NCBI GenBank assembly: GCA_950295325.1
Contig: OX485805.1
Coordinates: 51,606,758-51,670,757, forward strand
Direction: 5' to 3'
Origin: Polytrichum commune
Lineage: Eukaryota > Streptophyta > Polytrichopsida > Polytrichales > Polytrichaceae
Length of the DNA stretch: 64,000 bases
Part shown: piece after piece, positions 26,480 to 37,053 of the stretch
Numbering within the stretch: position 1 is the stretch's first letter
Layout of the letters: each line of letters starts with the position of its first letter
Made by a program: the position numbers and the translations under genes
Notes under the pieces: model-generated
What the model saw: only the letters and a program-made list of their open reading frames with translations
Databases searched by the model: none
What the model was told of the DNA's origin: nothing

Positions 26480-28450
26480 CAAGCAATGATCATTTCAGCA
26501 TACATTGAAGATGCTAAATGCAGGTTGAATGTGGTGCAAATATTGAACAACAGAAGACTCCATGTGGGCACAATCAGGTTAGCATAAATACTCTTTTATG
26601 AAAAAAAATCCACAAGAAGACTGAGTGTTCGATTCAATGATGAAGGTCACCATAATTTTTGTAGACTAGAGGTTGAATTAATGGTAGTTATTTAGGTGGC
26701 CGATTGGCTTTCCACACACAAAGTTCAATAGAATGCTCCATGGATTTTTGAATGGCCAAATTTATGATTTAGTCATGGTGTTCAAACACCTTGGATTTAG
26801 AGGTAATCCAACACTTTGAAAATGTAGCTCTCGTTGTTTTCTCCACCCCATGTGCATAATCAAAACGCTCCAAGCTCAATATATAGTTGTTGAATTGAAA
26901 CACATCACTCTCACATCTAATACAATGTGATGGATAAGGTGTTCAAATTTCTTCTTTGATGGATTGGCACCTACGATTGGGTCCAACACACCTGAAATGA
27001 ACAATACATAAACTTGCATTTTGTTGTAGTACATCTGAGTAATAACATATTGGATGCAAGATAGGAGGTTACCGTGACAACTCTTGACCACCATAAGACA
27101 AGTAGCATGGAACTCTCTAATTTGGAATAGTAATGTGCCAACCTCCATGTGAATGGGGCTTGACCCAAAATAATATCAAATGGTCCAATGTGAAAGGGAC
27201 CGAGGAACTCTTTAATGTAATAGAAGGTGTAAATTAGCCTCCATGTGGATAGGGTTGAGCCAATGTACTTACAAGTGGTCCACTATGAATGGAACTAAGG
27301 AACTCTCTCTTGAGGCATGGGGGAGATTATAGAAGAGGAGAAGACGGCCACAATGGCATCAATCTTCTTGTTGTTACCTCTCCGTAGCTCATGGTTGGGT
27401 GATACGTGTTGAAGAAACCTTAGTAGAGCTTGAAGAAAACCAAAGCAAAACTCAATGCTCCGAACTTAGTTGTTCATTAAAAGCAAGGGAAGTACAAGAT
27501 TTATACTAAACTAACTCTAATCCTGGAAGTTATATTAAAGGTACAAGAGTGACTACCCTAATAGATTTCTTGGTAACAAAAAGGTGGGCATAAAGGTTTC
27601 AACATGTGCCACTACATTTTCTTCTAGGATTGCAAGATTGTAGCATATACTAATTGGGACAAAAGGAAGGCATAATTGATCCTCAACACCAACATAACTT
27701 GCCATGCATTGAGACCTTGAACCATGCATCTCAAGCATCTTTGAGTGTCTCTTAGTATGAAATTCTACCAACTTGTTTCACATTCAATCTAGGGAAGCCA
27801 CAACTACTCGGTTTAAAGTGTCTCATGTGACTTGGGTTTGATACTTGGTGTAAATTGATCCATTTAGACATTCACACAGCTGATACTTATTAGAGTTTAT
27901 CCTCTAACTCAATGTGACTTTTTGGACGTGTGTTGGTTGTGTTGCATTCAAGACTTTCATGTTTGGTATGTTTCTATGCATTTTATGATAGTGTGGAGGT
28001 TTGAGCGAAGAACAATCTATATTGGTGCATCAAGGCCAAACTCATTTGGTATGCCACGAGTTTGGCTCATAATGAACCGAAGTAGGTTGCTCCTCATTCA
28101 AATTCAAACATTATTCGAGACATTTGATTGTATCTTACTGTTGTTCTATGACAATGTAGTAGTTAATATCCCCACCATGCAAATTTGTCATGATGTAAAG
28201 TTCTTGAATTTTGTTTCAATATTCTAATATTTATAAGGTTGATTGTTTCAAACTTGGATTGATATAAGATAAATTGCAATGAGTAATTGATCACCATCAT
28301 CAACATGTTTTTTGGTGACGGGATCGACTCAACAGGTTTATAGAAACAGAGGTAGGAGTATGCTCTTTCTCCACTTCAGTCCACAAGTAATTGTGAACTA
28401 GAGTTCTACATGTTGTTGATCTTTCAAAATTCTTCTTCCATGTCCAAATT
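26480..28450. other. intergenic, nothing recognised; short duplication at 27.1-27.3 kb
   Basis: No supported coding frame. A diverged tandem pair of about 96 bp (landmarks CCTCCATGTG(A/G)AT and GAGGAACTCT / AAGGAACTCT) lies at about 27,117-27,310. Confidence 0.4.
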
Positions 28451-28460
28451 TCCATTTAGT

Positions 28461-29041
28461 CAGGGGCGGAGCCAAGGGGGGTTGAGCCCCCTACATCAAT
28501 AGTAGAAAGCTATGCCAAACAACTACATATTTTTCTTTTTCGTTTTGCGATTGCAATGTTGTAAATTCTGGGGCATGTAGTATACTGTTGGAAAGGCGTT
28601 TTCAAGACCTTTCCAACGGTACATTACAAACCCCCAAATTCCAAAAATTTAAGTTGGTAGAACCAAAAAAATAATGCAATCGTTTAGCAACTGCAAAGCA
28701 CGCTGGTCAAAAGGACCGCAATGGGAAAACAATTACGGTTCTTTTTTGCAATGTTTTCTACAAGTGCATTGAAGGAAAGTTGGGCATATGCTTATTATTG
28801 ACGATGATTGGATGGTCGATTTGATGATCATCTATATCAAAAAGACGATTGCCAAAGCTTTGAATATTAACGACATTATCAATTTTTCTCATGGGGATGT
28901 TAGCTCGATGCGTTCAAATCTATTAATAAATAATCAAATTCAACCACCTATTGAAATTTGAAAATAAAACATACATTGGATTTTTCTATATTATGAGGTC
29001 GGCGCCCCCCCCCCCCGGTCAAAATCCTGACTCCGCCCCTG
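28461..29041. mobile_element. non-autonomous hAT element, 581 bp, with 8 bp target duplication
   Basis: It begins CAGGGGCGGAGCCAAGG and ends GACTCCGCCCCTG, a classic hAT terminal inverted repeat. CATTTAGT occurs directly outside both ends (28453-60 and 29042-49), the 8 bp duplication of hAT elements. No transposase is encoded. An internal palindrome (TGTTGGAAAGGCGTTTTC and partner) lies at about 28,585-28,620. Confidence 0.95.
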
Positions 29042-29318
29042 CATTTAGTGACTAGCTAGCCATGGTGCATTTGGCCCTCCTTAGTTGACGGAGTGCACGA
29101 AAAGAGAAACACAAGGAACACAAATAGAAGACAGATTTACCGAGTGTTTTAAGACTTTGAATGAGATAGCAATTAGAGTGATTGAAAATGATGGATAGGA
29201 ATTAGGGTCTATTTTCCTCCTCCATGTCCAGACTTTACTTCACGACATGCAGGGATGTGATGGAGCAGGAAAGGTGGCAAAAGTACAAGTACAAGTACAA
29301 GAAGCATCTATTCAATAC

Positions 29319-29528
29319 TTAATTGCAGAGTTTCAACAAAACTGACAGACATGCGTTGATAGCAAATTGGTGTTGATTTAGGGTTTGACAGTTGAAGAGA
29401 GTTCGACCAATGTTCCAGGAAGGCTCGATTCCTAAAATTTGAGCATTTTCAAAATTCTTTGAAGCCTCATTCCCAAGATGTGCAAGAAACACATCTTGAT
29501 CAGCTTTGAGCTGCAAAAAGGAATCCAT
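29319..29528 (-). CDS. possible small ORF or exon, unknown function
   Basis: A 69-aa ATG frame (MDSFLQLKADQDVFLAHLGN at its start) with a more protein-like composition than neighbouring chance frames. No domain is recognised and no convincing splice partner is seen. It lies just 3' of the tRNA-Asp gene in tRNA orientation. It may be chance or a decayed exon. Confidence 0.2.
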   Translation of the reverse strand: MDSFLQLKADQDVFLAHLGNEASKNFENAQILGIEPSWNIGRTLFNCQTLNQHQFAINACLSVLLKLCN

Positions 29529-29659
29529 AAAATTTGCAACCGCTCACAGGAAGATCATCTTCCGATTTCAACATTTCGCTATGTGATCCCTCCGATTCTT
29601 GTTTCCAACACGTCGAGGTGAACTGTAAATTAACCTAGTTTCAATGAAGAGAGAGCAAA

Positions 29660-29665
29660 GAAAAA
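29660..29665 (-). terminator. Pol III terminator of tRNA-Asp
   Basis: On the minus strand a run of T residues follows the tRNA 3' end within ten bases, the usual Pol III stop. Confidence 0.7.
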
Positions 29666-29669
29666 GATG

Positions 29670-29741
29670 CGCCGCTGCCGGGGATCGAACCCGGGTCACC
29701 CGCGTGACAGGCGGGAATACTTACCACTATACTACAACGAC
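29670..29741 (-). tRNA. tRNA-Asp (GUC)
   Basis: A 72-nt cloverleaf on the minus strand. The acceptor stem GTCGTTG pairs with CAGCGGC (two G-U pairs) and is followed by discriminator G. The anticodon loop CTGTCAC carries GTC between stems CCCGC and GCGGG. The T arm contains GGTTCGATCC, which also serves as the B box. It has no intron and no encoded CCA, as expected for a eukaryotic nuclear gene. The sequence matches plant tRNA-Asp closely as far as I can judge. It looks functional. Confidence 0.97.
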
Positions 29742-30039
29742 TTCATGACCATGATAAAGCTTTAAATTATATATTGGTTGAAACCAGAGCATGGTAGAAA
29801 GAAAGTTTAACTGAGATGCAAGCCTTACAAGAAACCATATAGAATATTCTCATACTGTTCAAGTGATCTCATTGGACCCTCTCAAATGTGTTCCTTAAGA
29901 AGTTAACCTAGAAAGATGATGTCTTTGGAGTTAGCACATAGTCCAATTTCATCATAACATGTGTTGTTTTGGTGTGCTTTCATAACTCCAACACTTGCCA
30001 TGAGCTCTATCACTCATTAGACTTACTTGTAAAGTAGTG

Positions 30040-30435
30040 CAAATGAAACCATGGGTTTAGTCCCAAACCCTAAGTTTATGAGAACTAACACAAAGCCACC
30101 CAAGTTTCCTTAATGCTTAAATTATGACACACAAAGAGTGGTGTTGGACAATCAAAAATTGGTTTTGTAGCTTGTCCTCCTTGGATGCATGGGCCAAACT
30201 ATCCTTCCATAGGCTGATCTAATAAGATTTAGGACAACGGGTCCCATGGGCATACCCTATTTTAAATCTTGAATTTTTTCTCAAAGTTTGAAAGATGAAA
30301 AGAGGAAGTCCCAAGAGTTTCACCCAACTTCGAATATAGGCTCCAATAAACCGTGATGAGCTAACAAACTCTTAATAGAAATTTTTCTCAACAAAGGATC
30401 AAATCCACGGTTTGAGGTACTTTACGGATAACTCT
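30040..30435 (+). repeat. dispersed repeat family R1, copy 4 (most complete)
   Basis: It begins ATGGGTTTAGTCCCAAACCC and runs through CACAAAGAGTGGTGTTGG and a CCCATGGGCATACCCTATTTT stretch. It matches copy 1 without the 250 bp insert. No coding capacity, and target duplications could not be fixed. Confidence 0.75.
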
Positions 30436-30665
30436 ATCGCATTCATATAATAGGTATAGGTTGTCCAATTAACAAGAATGACCACATAACTTAAGACCCA
30501 CATACATATATATGGCTTGTTATCCTTCTTGTGTTTGTGTGGTTACGTAACTTGCTGTGTTCGAGAGCGTAACGGTGGAGTGGAACCGTAGGTAGAGTGG
30601 CTCTTCAAATTACACAAAGAGGTCTGGACAGTTCTGGGCAGTTCTTCGATCGGCTCCTTGAGACT

Positions 30666-30724
30666 CTCCAGAAACCTCCACACCAGAACGTCCTCTCTCC
30701 ATTCTCGAACACTCTAGAATTCTC
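30666..30724 (+). promoter_or_regulatory. heat-shock elements upstream of the small HSP gene
   Basis: Two HSE arrays with modules every 5 bp. The first runs CTC-GAA-CTC-CAC-GAA from 30,666. The second, at 30,702-30,724, runs TTC-tc-GAA-ca-CTC-ta-GAA-tt-CTC, with a perfect TTCnnGAA core. A TATA-like CGATAAATG follows at 30,755. Such arrays bind heat-shock factor trimers. The position implies a long 5' leader for the gene starting at 31,311. Confidence 0.75.
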
Positions 30725-30987
30725 CACAGACGTCCATCGCCTCCCATCCACCTTCGATAAATGCCACCCTGCATTGCCTGTTCTATCAATCCTTCGCAGT
30801 GCATTGTCATGCATACATCTTCTTCCAATTCTCTTCGTGTTGTATTTACAGAGTCTCTTGAATTTGTAGGCAGGGTCTGAATTGCTTGATAGCCAGGGTT
30901 TAAAGGAAGTTGCGTTGGTTTGACGCCTTTAGTTTATTCCAATCGAGTTGTAGGCGTTTCGGCCTCGAAGTAGTTCTGCAGTATTTG

Positions 30988-31269
30988 GTACGTTATCCCA
31001 TCTTCAGGCTTTCTAATCTCTGTCGTATCGTCGATTTGGTCGTGGTTGCAGTTAGGAAACATCTTTCTTATTTTATTTGCAGTCAGCAATAGGATGGATG
31101 TAACATTGCACTCAAAATGTCATGTTGCGGCTTTGTTGTTGTCATCTCTTTCATTGATGTCTGCAGTTCGATAATAACGTTTGCATTTGCTGAAATCTGA
31201 TAGGAAGGACGTCATAGCGATTTTATGGCAGATGTGATTCTCACATTCTTCGAAAACTTGATTTCACAG
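30988..31269 (+). other. candidate 5' UTR intron of the small HSP gene
   Basis: A GTACGT donor at 30,988 and a TTGATTTCACAG acceptor ending at 31,269 would remove most of the long leader between the HSE/TATA region and the ATG. It is inferred only from spacing and splice-site quality. Confidence 0.35.
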
Positions 31270-31310
31270 ATTTGGTTAAGCGTGGTGAAGAACCGGGGAA
31301 ATTAAAAAAA

Positions 31311-31781
31311 ATGGCTCTCTCAATCTTCGGCGGACGTGGAAACAGTCTCTTGGATCCTCTACCTTTCGGAGCAATCTGGGATCCATTCGAAGCATTCTCT
31401 TCTCTGGAGCACGGGCCATCTCGGCAATTTGCAAAGGATGTGCACGCGGTCGCTAACACACAAATCGACTGGCGTGAAACCCCGGAGGCGCACATCTTCA
31501 AAGCAGATCTTCCCGGATTGAAGAAAGAGGAAGTGAAGGTGCAGGTGGTGGACGGGAGGACGCTGGAGATCAGTGGCGAGAGAAAGAAAGAGGAGGTGCA
31601 GAAGGGGGACACGTGGCATCGTGTGGAGCGGGCTCAAGGTACATTCCTCCGGCGGTTCCGACTCCCTGAGAACACCAAGGCGGAGGAGGTGAAAGCGCAG
31701 GTGCAGGATGGAGTACTCACAGTCACGATTCCGAAAGTGCAGAAACCAAAGCCACAAGTTCGGCAGATCGACATTGCCTAG
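31311..31781 (+). CDS. class I cytosolic small heat-shock protein (HSP20 family)
   Basis: A 156-aa ATP-independent chaperone that binds unfolding proteins in the cytosol as large oligomers. The N-terminal arm MALSIFGG...DPF is class I-like. The alpha-crystallin domain spans about residues 47-141, with IDWRETPEAH, FKADLPGL, ISGER, RRFRLPE and GVLTVTIPK. A C-terminal IDI motif (residues 153-155) provides the I-x-I oligomer contact. There is no targeting peptide, so organellar classes are unlikely. The start is the ATG at 31,311. An in-frame TTG lies further upstream, but only this ATG gives the conserved MALS start. Length and domain order are normal and no break is seen. Heat regulation is supported by the HSE arrays about 0.6 kb upstream. 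Confidence 0.97.
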   Translation: MALSIFGGRGNSLLDPLPFGAIWDPFEAFSSLEHGPSRQFAKDVHAVANTQIDWRETPEAHIFKADLPGLKKEEVKVQVVDGRTLEISGERKKEEVQKGDTWHRVERAQGTFLRRFRLPENTKAEEVKAQVQDGVLTVTIPKVQKPKPQVRQIDIA

Positions 31782-31859
31782 GCACTTATTCGAGATTTCC
31801 AACCTCGGAGCCTCTTTGACAAGCGGATAATCAGAAAGCGGGATGTACATTTTTGAGTT

Positions 31860-32640
31860 TCTATACCAATGGTGTAGTATGAGATGCAGATTAATGTAGG
31901 ATGTTGAGCAGTACGATTTGGGGAGTTAAATCTGTGGAATTAGGTTCTGTTCTACTCCCTGACTTTGAGACTCACAATTTTGTAAATTTTGAAGTTGCTT
32001 TAAATAAAGACGCAGAGGTTTTGTAATAACGAGCCTGTGAATAGAGATGTCGATGCTTTACAAGAATGCTTTTCGTCTGGTATTGCTGGTGTGAGTAGTT
32101 TGTTTTTCTAACAAAATCTTTGCACATTGTCGAAGTTGTGTGTTGGGTATTCTTGGATTGTATCTTGCAGCAATAAAGCGTCGTACCCCTAACAGGAGAA
32201 TATCAATACACCAACTTTCTCAATTTCAGTCATGACTACGATAGTAATGGACAATTTTCTCCGTTTCAGCTGCTGAGGACGACTTTTGCCATACTGTCTG
32301 TGATGGTTCATCTCGCATCGACATGGAAATGCCGCCATATACCATTATACTTAATGCTGATTACGTCTCCTAATTTCGAACATATGGATGATGACACAAT
32401 TACAAGTGCGATGATTCGTCTGGTGATGAATATTTGCTCATTTGTTGCAGCACAATGCCCTGTCGGATCGACACTGAACTGTGTCAAATTTGAGGGAAAT
32501 ATTATTCTCATTTCAGAAACTCAATCATGGAGTAGTCTGTGACATAGAATCTCCACATGTGTGTGGAGAGGAAAGAATGTCTAGATCCTATTTGCTTTCC
32601 ACCCCTGACGATGGGTTGGTTATAATCTACATGACTGCTG
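31860..32640. other. 3' flank between small HSP and ERF copy 4, no gene recognised
   Basis: Frames below 85 aa on both strands are featureless. It probably contains the 3' UTRs of the two converging genes. Confidence 0.4.
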
Positions 32641-32645
32641 GATCA

Positions 32646-32710
32646 TTCTACTTTTTTGTGTTGGAGAGCCCTAAAAATGCGGGCGTCCAACTGCCTGATA
32701 AGGCACTAAT
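32646..32710 (-). other. conserved 3' flank block of the ERF paralogues (copy 4)
   Basis: The reverse complement contains CAGTTGGACGCCCGCATTTT, then AGGGCTCTCCAACACAAAA. It matches the blocks behind copies 1 and 5. Confidence 0.6.
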
Positions 32711-32764
32711 TTGATGTCTAACATACGAAAATGCTGCTGAGAATCTAGCTGCATATATCTATGG

Positions 32765-33610
32765 TTATAAAAGGCACCACAAATCTGCGAGTTCGTTCAA
32801 CGTATTATCACTCTCCATCGACTCTGGAGTCCGGTAGAAAGCAGGCTGCTGCTCAAAATAATAGTCCCTCATTGTATCCACCATGTCTGCTTGCTTCATC
32901 ATCTCTTGTAAGAAATTATTTGACTCTTGCGGTGGGTTTAGGTCCCCAATTGCGGCGTCAATCCAATCTTCTATAGCGCTTACTTCATCTGCCGAGCTCG
33001 TTGCCTCTGACACTGAGCAGGCGCTGGATTGATTGAAATCTTGGGAACCGCAGTTCCATGAAGTAAGAGACGAGCGTTCACTCTCATCCTCGACAAAGCA
33101 TTGTGTGGGAGGAATGCAGAGGGGTTTGGCCGCGGGAACAGAGGATATGGCAGCTGCGGCAGCGGCAGCTTGAATGTCCTTGGGAGACATGGCGTTTGAC
33201 AAATTTGGAATTCGAGGCGGGGAGTTGGGGAAGTTCAAGGTTGCATAAACTGACTCTCCTTTCAAACACACCACACCCGCATCATAAGCCCTGGCTGCCA
33301 TTTCGGCTGTGGCGAATGACCCCAACCAAATGCGCTCCTTGGTGTCTGGATCTCTGATCTCCGTGACCCACTTCCCCCAAGCCCGCATGCGCACCCCCTT
33401 GAACTCCGTGGGATTCGCAGGCGAAGAAAGAGAGCTCCGTCTGTTGGCAACCGTGAGATTCGCAGGTGAAGAAATCGAGCTCCGTTTCTTGGCACCCGAG
33501 GAGGAAGCCCCCTTCGCTGAAATTTTCTTAACAGGCCCTAGTAGAAGCTGAGCTCCCCGTCTGGCCACCAACGAGGACTCAGATTTCGTCTTCTCCACCA
33601 TCTCCACCAT
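32765..33610 (-). CDS. AP2/ERF transcription factor, DREB A-5 type, copy 4
   Basis: Intronless, 281 aa from the first in-frame ATG at 33,610 ([13 protein letters not shown]). The ATG at 33,601 aligns exactly with the paralogues and could also be used. The AP2 domain begins [19 protein letters not shown] at about residue 71 and is intact. Just before it the protein carries an in-frame tandem duplication of about 15 residues, so SSPAN occurs twice (RRSS.SSPAN repeated), lengthening the basic linker. The C-terminal half has [25 protein letters not shown] and an acidic tail ending ELADLWCLL. It is a likely nuclear activator. It lies divergently to copy 5, 2.5 kb apart. Confidence 0.93.
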   Translation of the reverse strand: MVEMVEKTKSESSLVARRGAQLLLGPVKKISAKGASSSGAKKRSSISSPANLTVANRRSSLSSPANPTEFKGVRMRAWGKWVTEIRDPDTKERIWLGSFATAEMAARAYDAGVVCLKGESVYATLNFPNSPPRIPNLSNAMSPKDIQAAAAAAAISSVPAAKPLCIPPTQCFVEDESERSSLTSWNCGSQDFNQSSACSVSEATSSADEVSAIEDWIDAAIGDLNPPQESNNFLQEMMKQADMVDTMRDYYFEQQPAFYRTPESMESDNTLNELADLWCLL

Positions 33611-33789
33611 CTCCACACAACCCTCTCCCTGTTCTCCGAATTCCAAACCTCTTCTTCTCTCTACTGCCACACACAATGAAGCCAATTGTGGATCGTGCAA
33701 GGCGGAGAGTGCTGCTTTCTTGTGCGTTAGCCTTCTTGTGATGCGACTTCTGATGAAATGTTGCTGCAGAATGAGGAGAGTGGATTGCG

Positions 33790-33795
33790 CTTATA
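33790..33795 (-). promoter_or_regulatory. TATA box of ERF copy 4
   Basis: TATAAG on the minus strand, about 185 bp upstream of the ATG. It is followed upstream by an 18-base G-run at about 33,805-33,822 and by an E-box. Confidence 0.55.
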
Positions 33796-33894
33796 AGGGA
33801 AGCCGGGGGGGGGGGGGGGGGTCTCATCCAGCATTTCCTGGTGGAAGCGTACGAACAGCGAGATGAAGCAGCGTGGGCCCGACAAATACTAGGC

Positions 33895-33902
33895 ACACGT
33901 GT
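33895..33902. promoter_or_regulatory. E-box/ABRE-like ACACGTGT in the ERF copy 4 promoter
   Basis: Palindromic ACGT-core site about 100 bp upstream of the TATA box. ACGT cores are bound by bZIP and bHLH factors. Its function here is inferred. Confidence 0.4.
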
Positions 33903-34080
33903 TTCATTTTGGGGGAGGCGTAGGATCCCCGCCCTTCAGGCTGTCCCCAGCTTGTGTTTACACTGCACTAATTATCCCAATTAGTGAGTGTGGGACTAAT
34001 TCCCGAAGTACGCACTGCTTGCCCAAATCTATAGATAATCAGGCTGGACTTTTTATTGAATGATCTCAAATTCATGAATA

Positions 34081-34146
34081 CATGCTCATTTACCATACAT
34101 TTCATGCTCATTTACCGTACATTTCATGCTCGTTTATTGTACTTTG
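34081..34146. repeat. tandem repeat, 23 bp unit, about three copies
   Basis: CATGCTCATTTACC(A/G)TACATTT recurs at 34,081, 34,104 and 34,127; the last unit is diverged. Confidence 0.9.
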
Positions 34147-34283
34147 GGTTCCCGGAATCCTAGATCTTCTAGTGGCATTCAAAACTTCATAGTGTAAAAG
34201 AATTGAGTGTCACTTCACCAATCTCATGCATGCATTATTGACCACTCTCAATAAATAGGATAATTAGTGTGGGTTCTTGGATT

Positions 34284-34308
34284 CATCATCATCATCATCA
34301 TCATCATC
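34284..34308. repeat. microsatellite (ATC)n
   Basis: Eight perfect tandem units. Confidence 0.95.
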
Positions 34309-34309
34309 T

Positions 34310-35800
34310 AGGCTGATTTTATGCAAAGTATTTTTGCATCCCGCATCCTAAACGACACAAAACTCCCAAAACCTAAATTTTGAGAACAATTGACGCTCTA
34401 GACATAATATCAAACAACATTTGCATCTCACGATCAATTTGTTTTTTCCCTCTACATGTTCAGGTGTTTCTTGAATATTTTATGAATTTGTTTGATGTCA
34501 TGATTCATTGCATATCAAGTATCAATGTGTCTTCAATACTTGTACCTCCTAAGTATATAAAAAATGATGCTAAAGGTAAAGATGCTAAAGATAACCCTGA
34601 TTCGGCGATTGGTCTTAAACATGCACCTAAGATATTTGGGTGTTATTTGGTTAGATTTTCATGTTCTCCAACTTCTATTGAATAGGTGTTTACACAAAAT
34701 GACTTTTTACATTTGCGAATCAATACAATGCATCAACAAGTACTAGATTGAAATTCATGCCTCTCCATGTTTGTTGATTCCTAAAGTGACTACAAAATTT
34801 CTCCCTAATATTGTGGTCACTATTGAGTGCAAAGTAGTTAATTACTTTTAAAGTCTTTTGTCCAATCTCTTTTACACACCATCCACATGTTTCGTGGTAC
34901 ATAGGTAAATGGGACGAAGTATGCAAGAAGGGGTCATATGTATTATTATGTATTATTAACGTACATGAACCCCATATAAACAAAAGAAATGTTGGTCAAT
35001 GTTGGGAAGACGAGACATCGCCCTTCAAAAACATGCATGGAATAGTTACTGGCATGCAATCATAAAATACACTTTAGTGTTATTGGTCCAATAGTGTCAC
35101 ATAGCTTAATATAATGAAGCCCATGTATAGGTTACATTCTTTATCAAAACTGTTACATTATCAAGGTTTCCCTAAACCTTGTTGAAAGAACGAATCTAGA
35201 AATCGAATCAATGGAAGTTGGGAAGGACTTCTATGTACATATGCATGTAAATGAACTAATCATGTAAAAATTTGTAACTACAAAATTTTATAAATGTCAA
35301 TAAGAAATATGCGATACATACATTTGGGATGTTGAAATGCTTGAATTGTTTACTTAATATATTAATATATTGACAATACAAAAGGCACGCAACGACATTT
35401 CGGTTTCTTAGGGATTTCCGTAAGTCTCCTTTGTCAAATCACACTCATAATTAAGGGAAACCTAACATTACATCATTCATCTCTCGTTTTGTGGGCCCTC
35501 AAAATGTGACAGTTGGATGCTCGAAATGATGCGCAAGGAAACTCGGGATTCATATTGAGCCCCCAACACCCCACTTTTACATTGTATTGTGAATAATGTT
35601 ATGAACGGTTTGGGAAGCACAAGTGATTGATAAGGAGAACTTGAAGAAGAACATGCTCATATGATGCATGTGTACATGGAACTTGCATGCGCAATGATGA
35701 GTCATGACCTTTTCTCACCTTGTCCCATGTACATAAAACCATCCGCATCATCATCACTCAACCATCATAGGGACCTATGCATAAAGCAACTCAGAGTACA
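34310..35800. other. intergenic between divergent ERF copies 4 and 5
   Basis: AT-rich. Frames up to about 100 aa have no recognisable domain. Confidence 0.4.
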
Positions 35801-35837
35801 CAGTAGGATCGGAGATGCCGCGGTCTCCAGCTTTCCG

Positions 35838-35845
35838 CCACGTGG
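35838..35845. promoter_or_regulatory. G-box CCACGTGG in the ERF copy 5 promoter
   Basis: Perfect palindromic G-box about 95 bp upstream of the TATA box. The equivalent spot in copy 1 reads CATGTGG, as if a CpG had been lost. Confidence 0.5.
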
Positions 35846-35937
35846 GTTCTATCTGGACCCTCTACGAATCATTCTCTCCGTGGACCCCACCCATGTCTTT
35901 CCTAATGGTCACATGCTTCTCCTGCTCGCCCCTCGCT

Positions 35938-35943
35938 TATAAG
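35938..35943 (+). promoter_or_regulatory. TATA box of ERF copy 5
   Basis: TATAAG, 226 bp upstream of the ATG at 36,164. The leader includes an AGA-rich microsatellite at 36,005-36,037. Confidence 0.55.
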
Positions 35944-36163
35944 CCTCCCGCTTCTCCTCATTCCTACCCCAACATTTCATCACGATTCGCAGCGCACACT
36001 AACAAAAGGAGGAGGAAAAGAAGAAGAAGAAGAAGACGACAGCACTCTCGGCTTTTTGCATAATCTGCGCTTGGCTGTGTGTGGGAGTGTCAGCATCGAA
36101 GAGAAGAAGAGAGGTTTGGGTGTTTGGATTTTGAGGAACAGGTGAGGGTTGTTGTGTGTGGAG

Positions 36164-36952
36164 ATGGTGGAGAAGGCGAAATCCGAGTCTTCCTTGGTGG
36201 CCAGACGAGGAAGCGATTTTCGCCTAGGGCCTGTAAAAAACAGTTTTGCGAAAAAGGCTTCCTCCAGGCGACGGAGCTCAATGTCTTCGCCTGCGAATCC
36301 CACGGAGTTCAAGGGGGTGCGCATGCGGGCGTGGGGGAAGTGGGTCACGGAGATTAGAGATCCAGACACCAAGGAGCGCATTTGGTTGGGGTCATTCGCC
36401 ACAGCCGAGATGGCTGCCAGGGCGTATGATGCAGGGGTGGTGTGTTTGAAAGGAGAGTCAGCCATTCCGAGCTTGAACTTCCCCGACTCCCCGCCTCAAA
36501 TTCCCTCAAATTTGTCCAACCCCGTGTCTGCCAAGGACATTCAAGCTGTCGCTGCCGCAGCTGCCACATCCTCTGTCCCCGCAGCCGAACCCCTCTTCAT
36601 CCCTCCCACGCAATGCTTTGATGAGGATGAGAGTGAACGTTCGTCCACTACTTCATCGAACTGCGGTTCCCAAGATTTCAATCAGTCCAGTGCGTGCTCA
36701 GTGTCAGAGGCAACAAGCTCAGCAGATGAGATGGGAGCTATGGAGGATTGGATTGACACTGTCTTTGGGGAGCTGGAACCACTTCAGGAACCGGTCGACT
36801 TCTTTCAAGAGATGTTGAAGGAAGCAGAAATGGTGGATGCAATGGGAACTTATTATTTCGAGTCCCAACCCATGTTCCAGGGCTTCCAACCATCAATGGA
36901 GGGCGACAGCAGCACATCAAACCAGCTGGCAGATTTTTGGTGCCTCGTATAA
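36164..36952 (+). CDS. AP2/ERF transcription factor, DREB A-5 type, copy 5
   Basis: Intronless, 262 aa. The start is the ATG at 36,164 ([17 protein letters not shown]); the frame extends upstream only through a TTG, so this ATG is the first. The AP2 domain (about residues 50-108) begins [19 protein letters not shown] and is complete. The [13 protein letters not shown] helix, [15 protein letters not shown] linker, EDWID...[10 protein letters not shown] acidic segment and LADFWCLV end follow. It is most similar to copy 1 over the whole protein. The similarity continues at least 250 bp past the stop, so copies 1 and 5 are the youngest pair, now about 33 kb apart and in opposite orientation. Confidence 0.93.
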   Translation: MVEKAKSESSLVARRGSDFRLGPVKNSFAKKASSRRRSSMSSPANPTEFKGVRMRAWGKWVTEIRDPDTKERIWLGSFATAEMAARAYDAGVVCLKGESAIPSLNFPDSPPQIPSNLSNPVSAKDIQAVAAAAATSSVPAAEPLFIPPTQCFDEDESERSSTTSSNCGSQDFNQSSACSVSEATSSADEMGAMEDWIDTVFGELEPLQEPVDFFQEMLKEAEMVDAMGTYYFESQPMFQGFQPSMEGDSSTSNQLADFWCLV

Positions 36953-37053
36953 CCATGAAGGTTGCAAACCACACTCTCTTAGGGAATTAGCAGATTCTTT
37001 CAGGAAAAGCATCCACCAAATGGATTGTTAAACTCGAATCCTCAGCAAAAGTT

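Noticed and set aside
30597-30869. 90-aa plus-strand frame spanning the heat-shock elements
   Set aside because: The sequence is explained by the promoter and leader of the small HSP gene, and the peptide has no domain.
31241-31850. Minus-strand frames (123 and 163 aa) opposite the small HSP gene
   Set aside because: Antisense shadows of a conserved coding sequence.
36149-36163. Upstream extension of ERF copy 5 (MLCVE) and similar extensions of copies 1 and 4
   Set aside because: These extensions begin at TTG codons. The conserved start is the ATG that gives MVEK.
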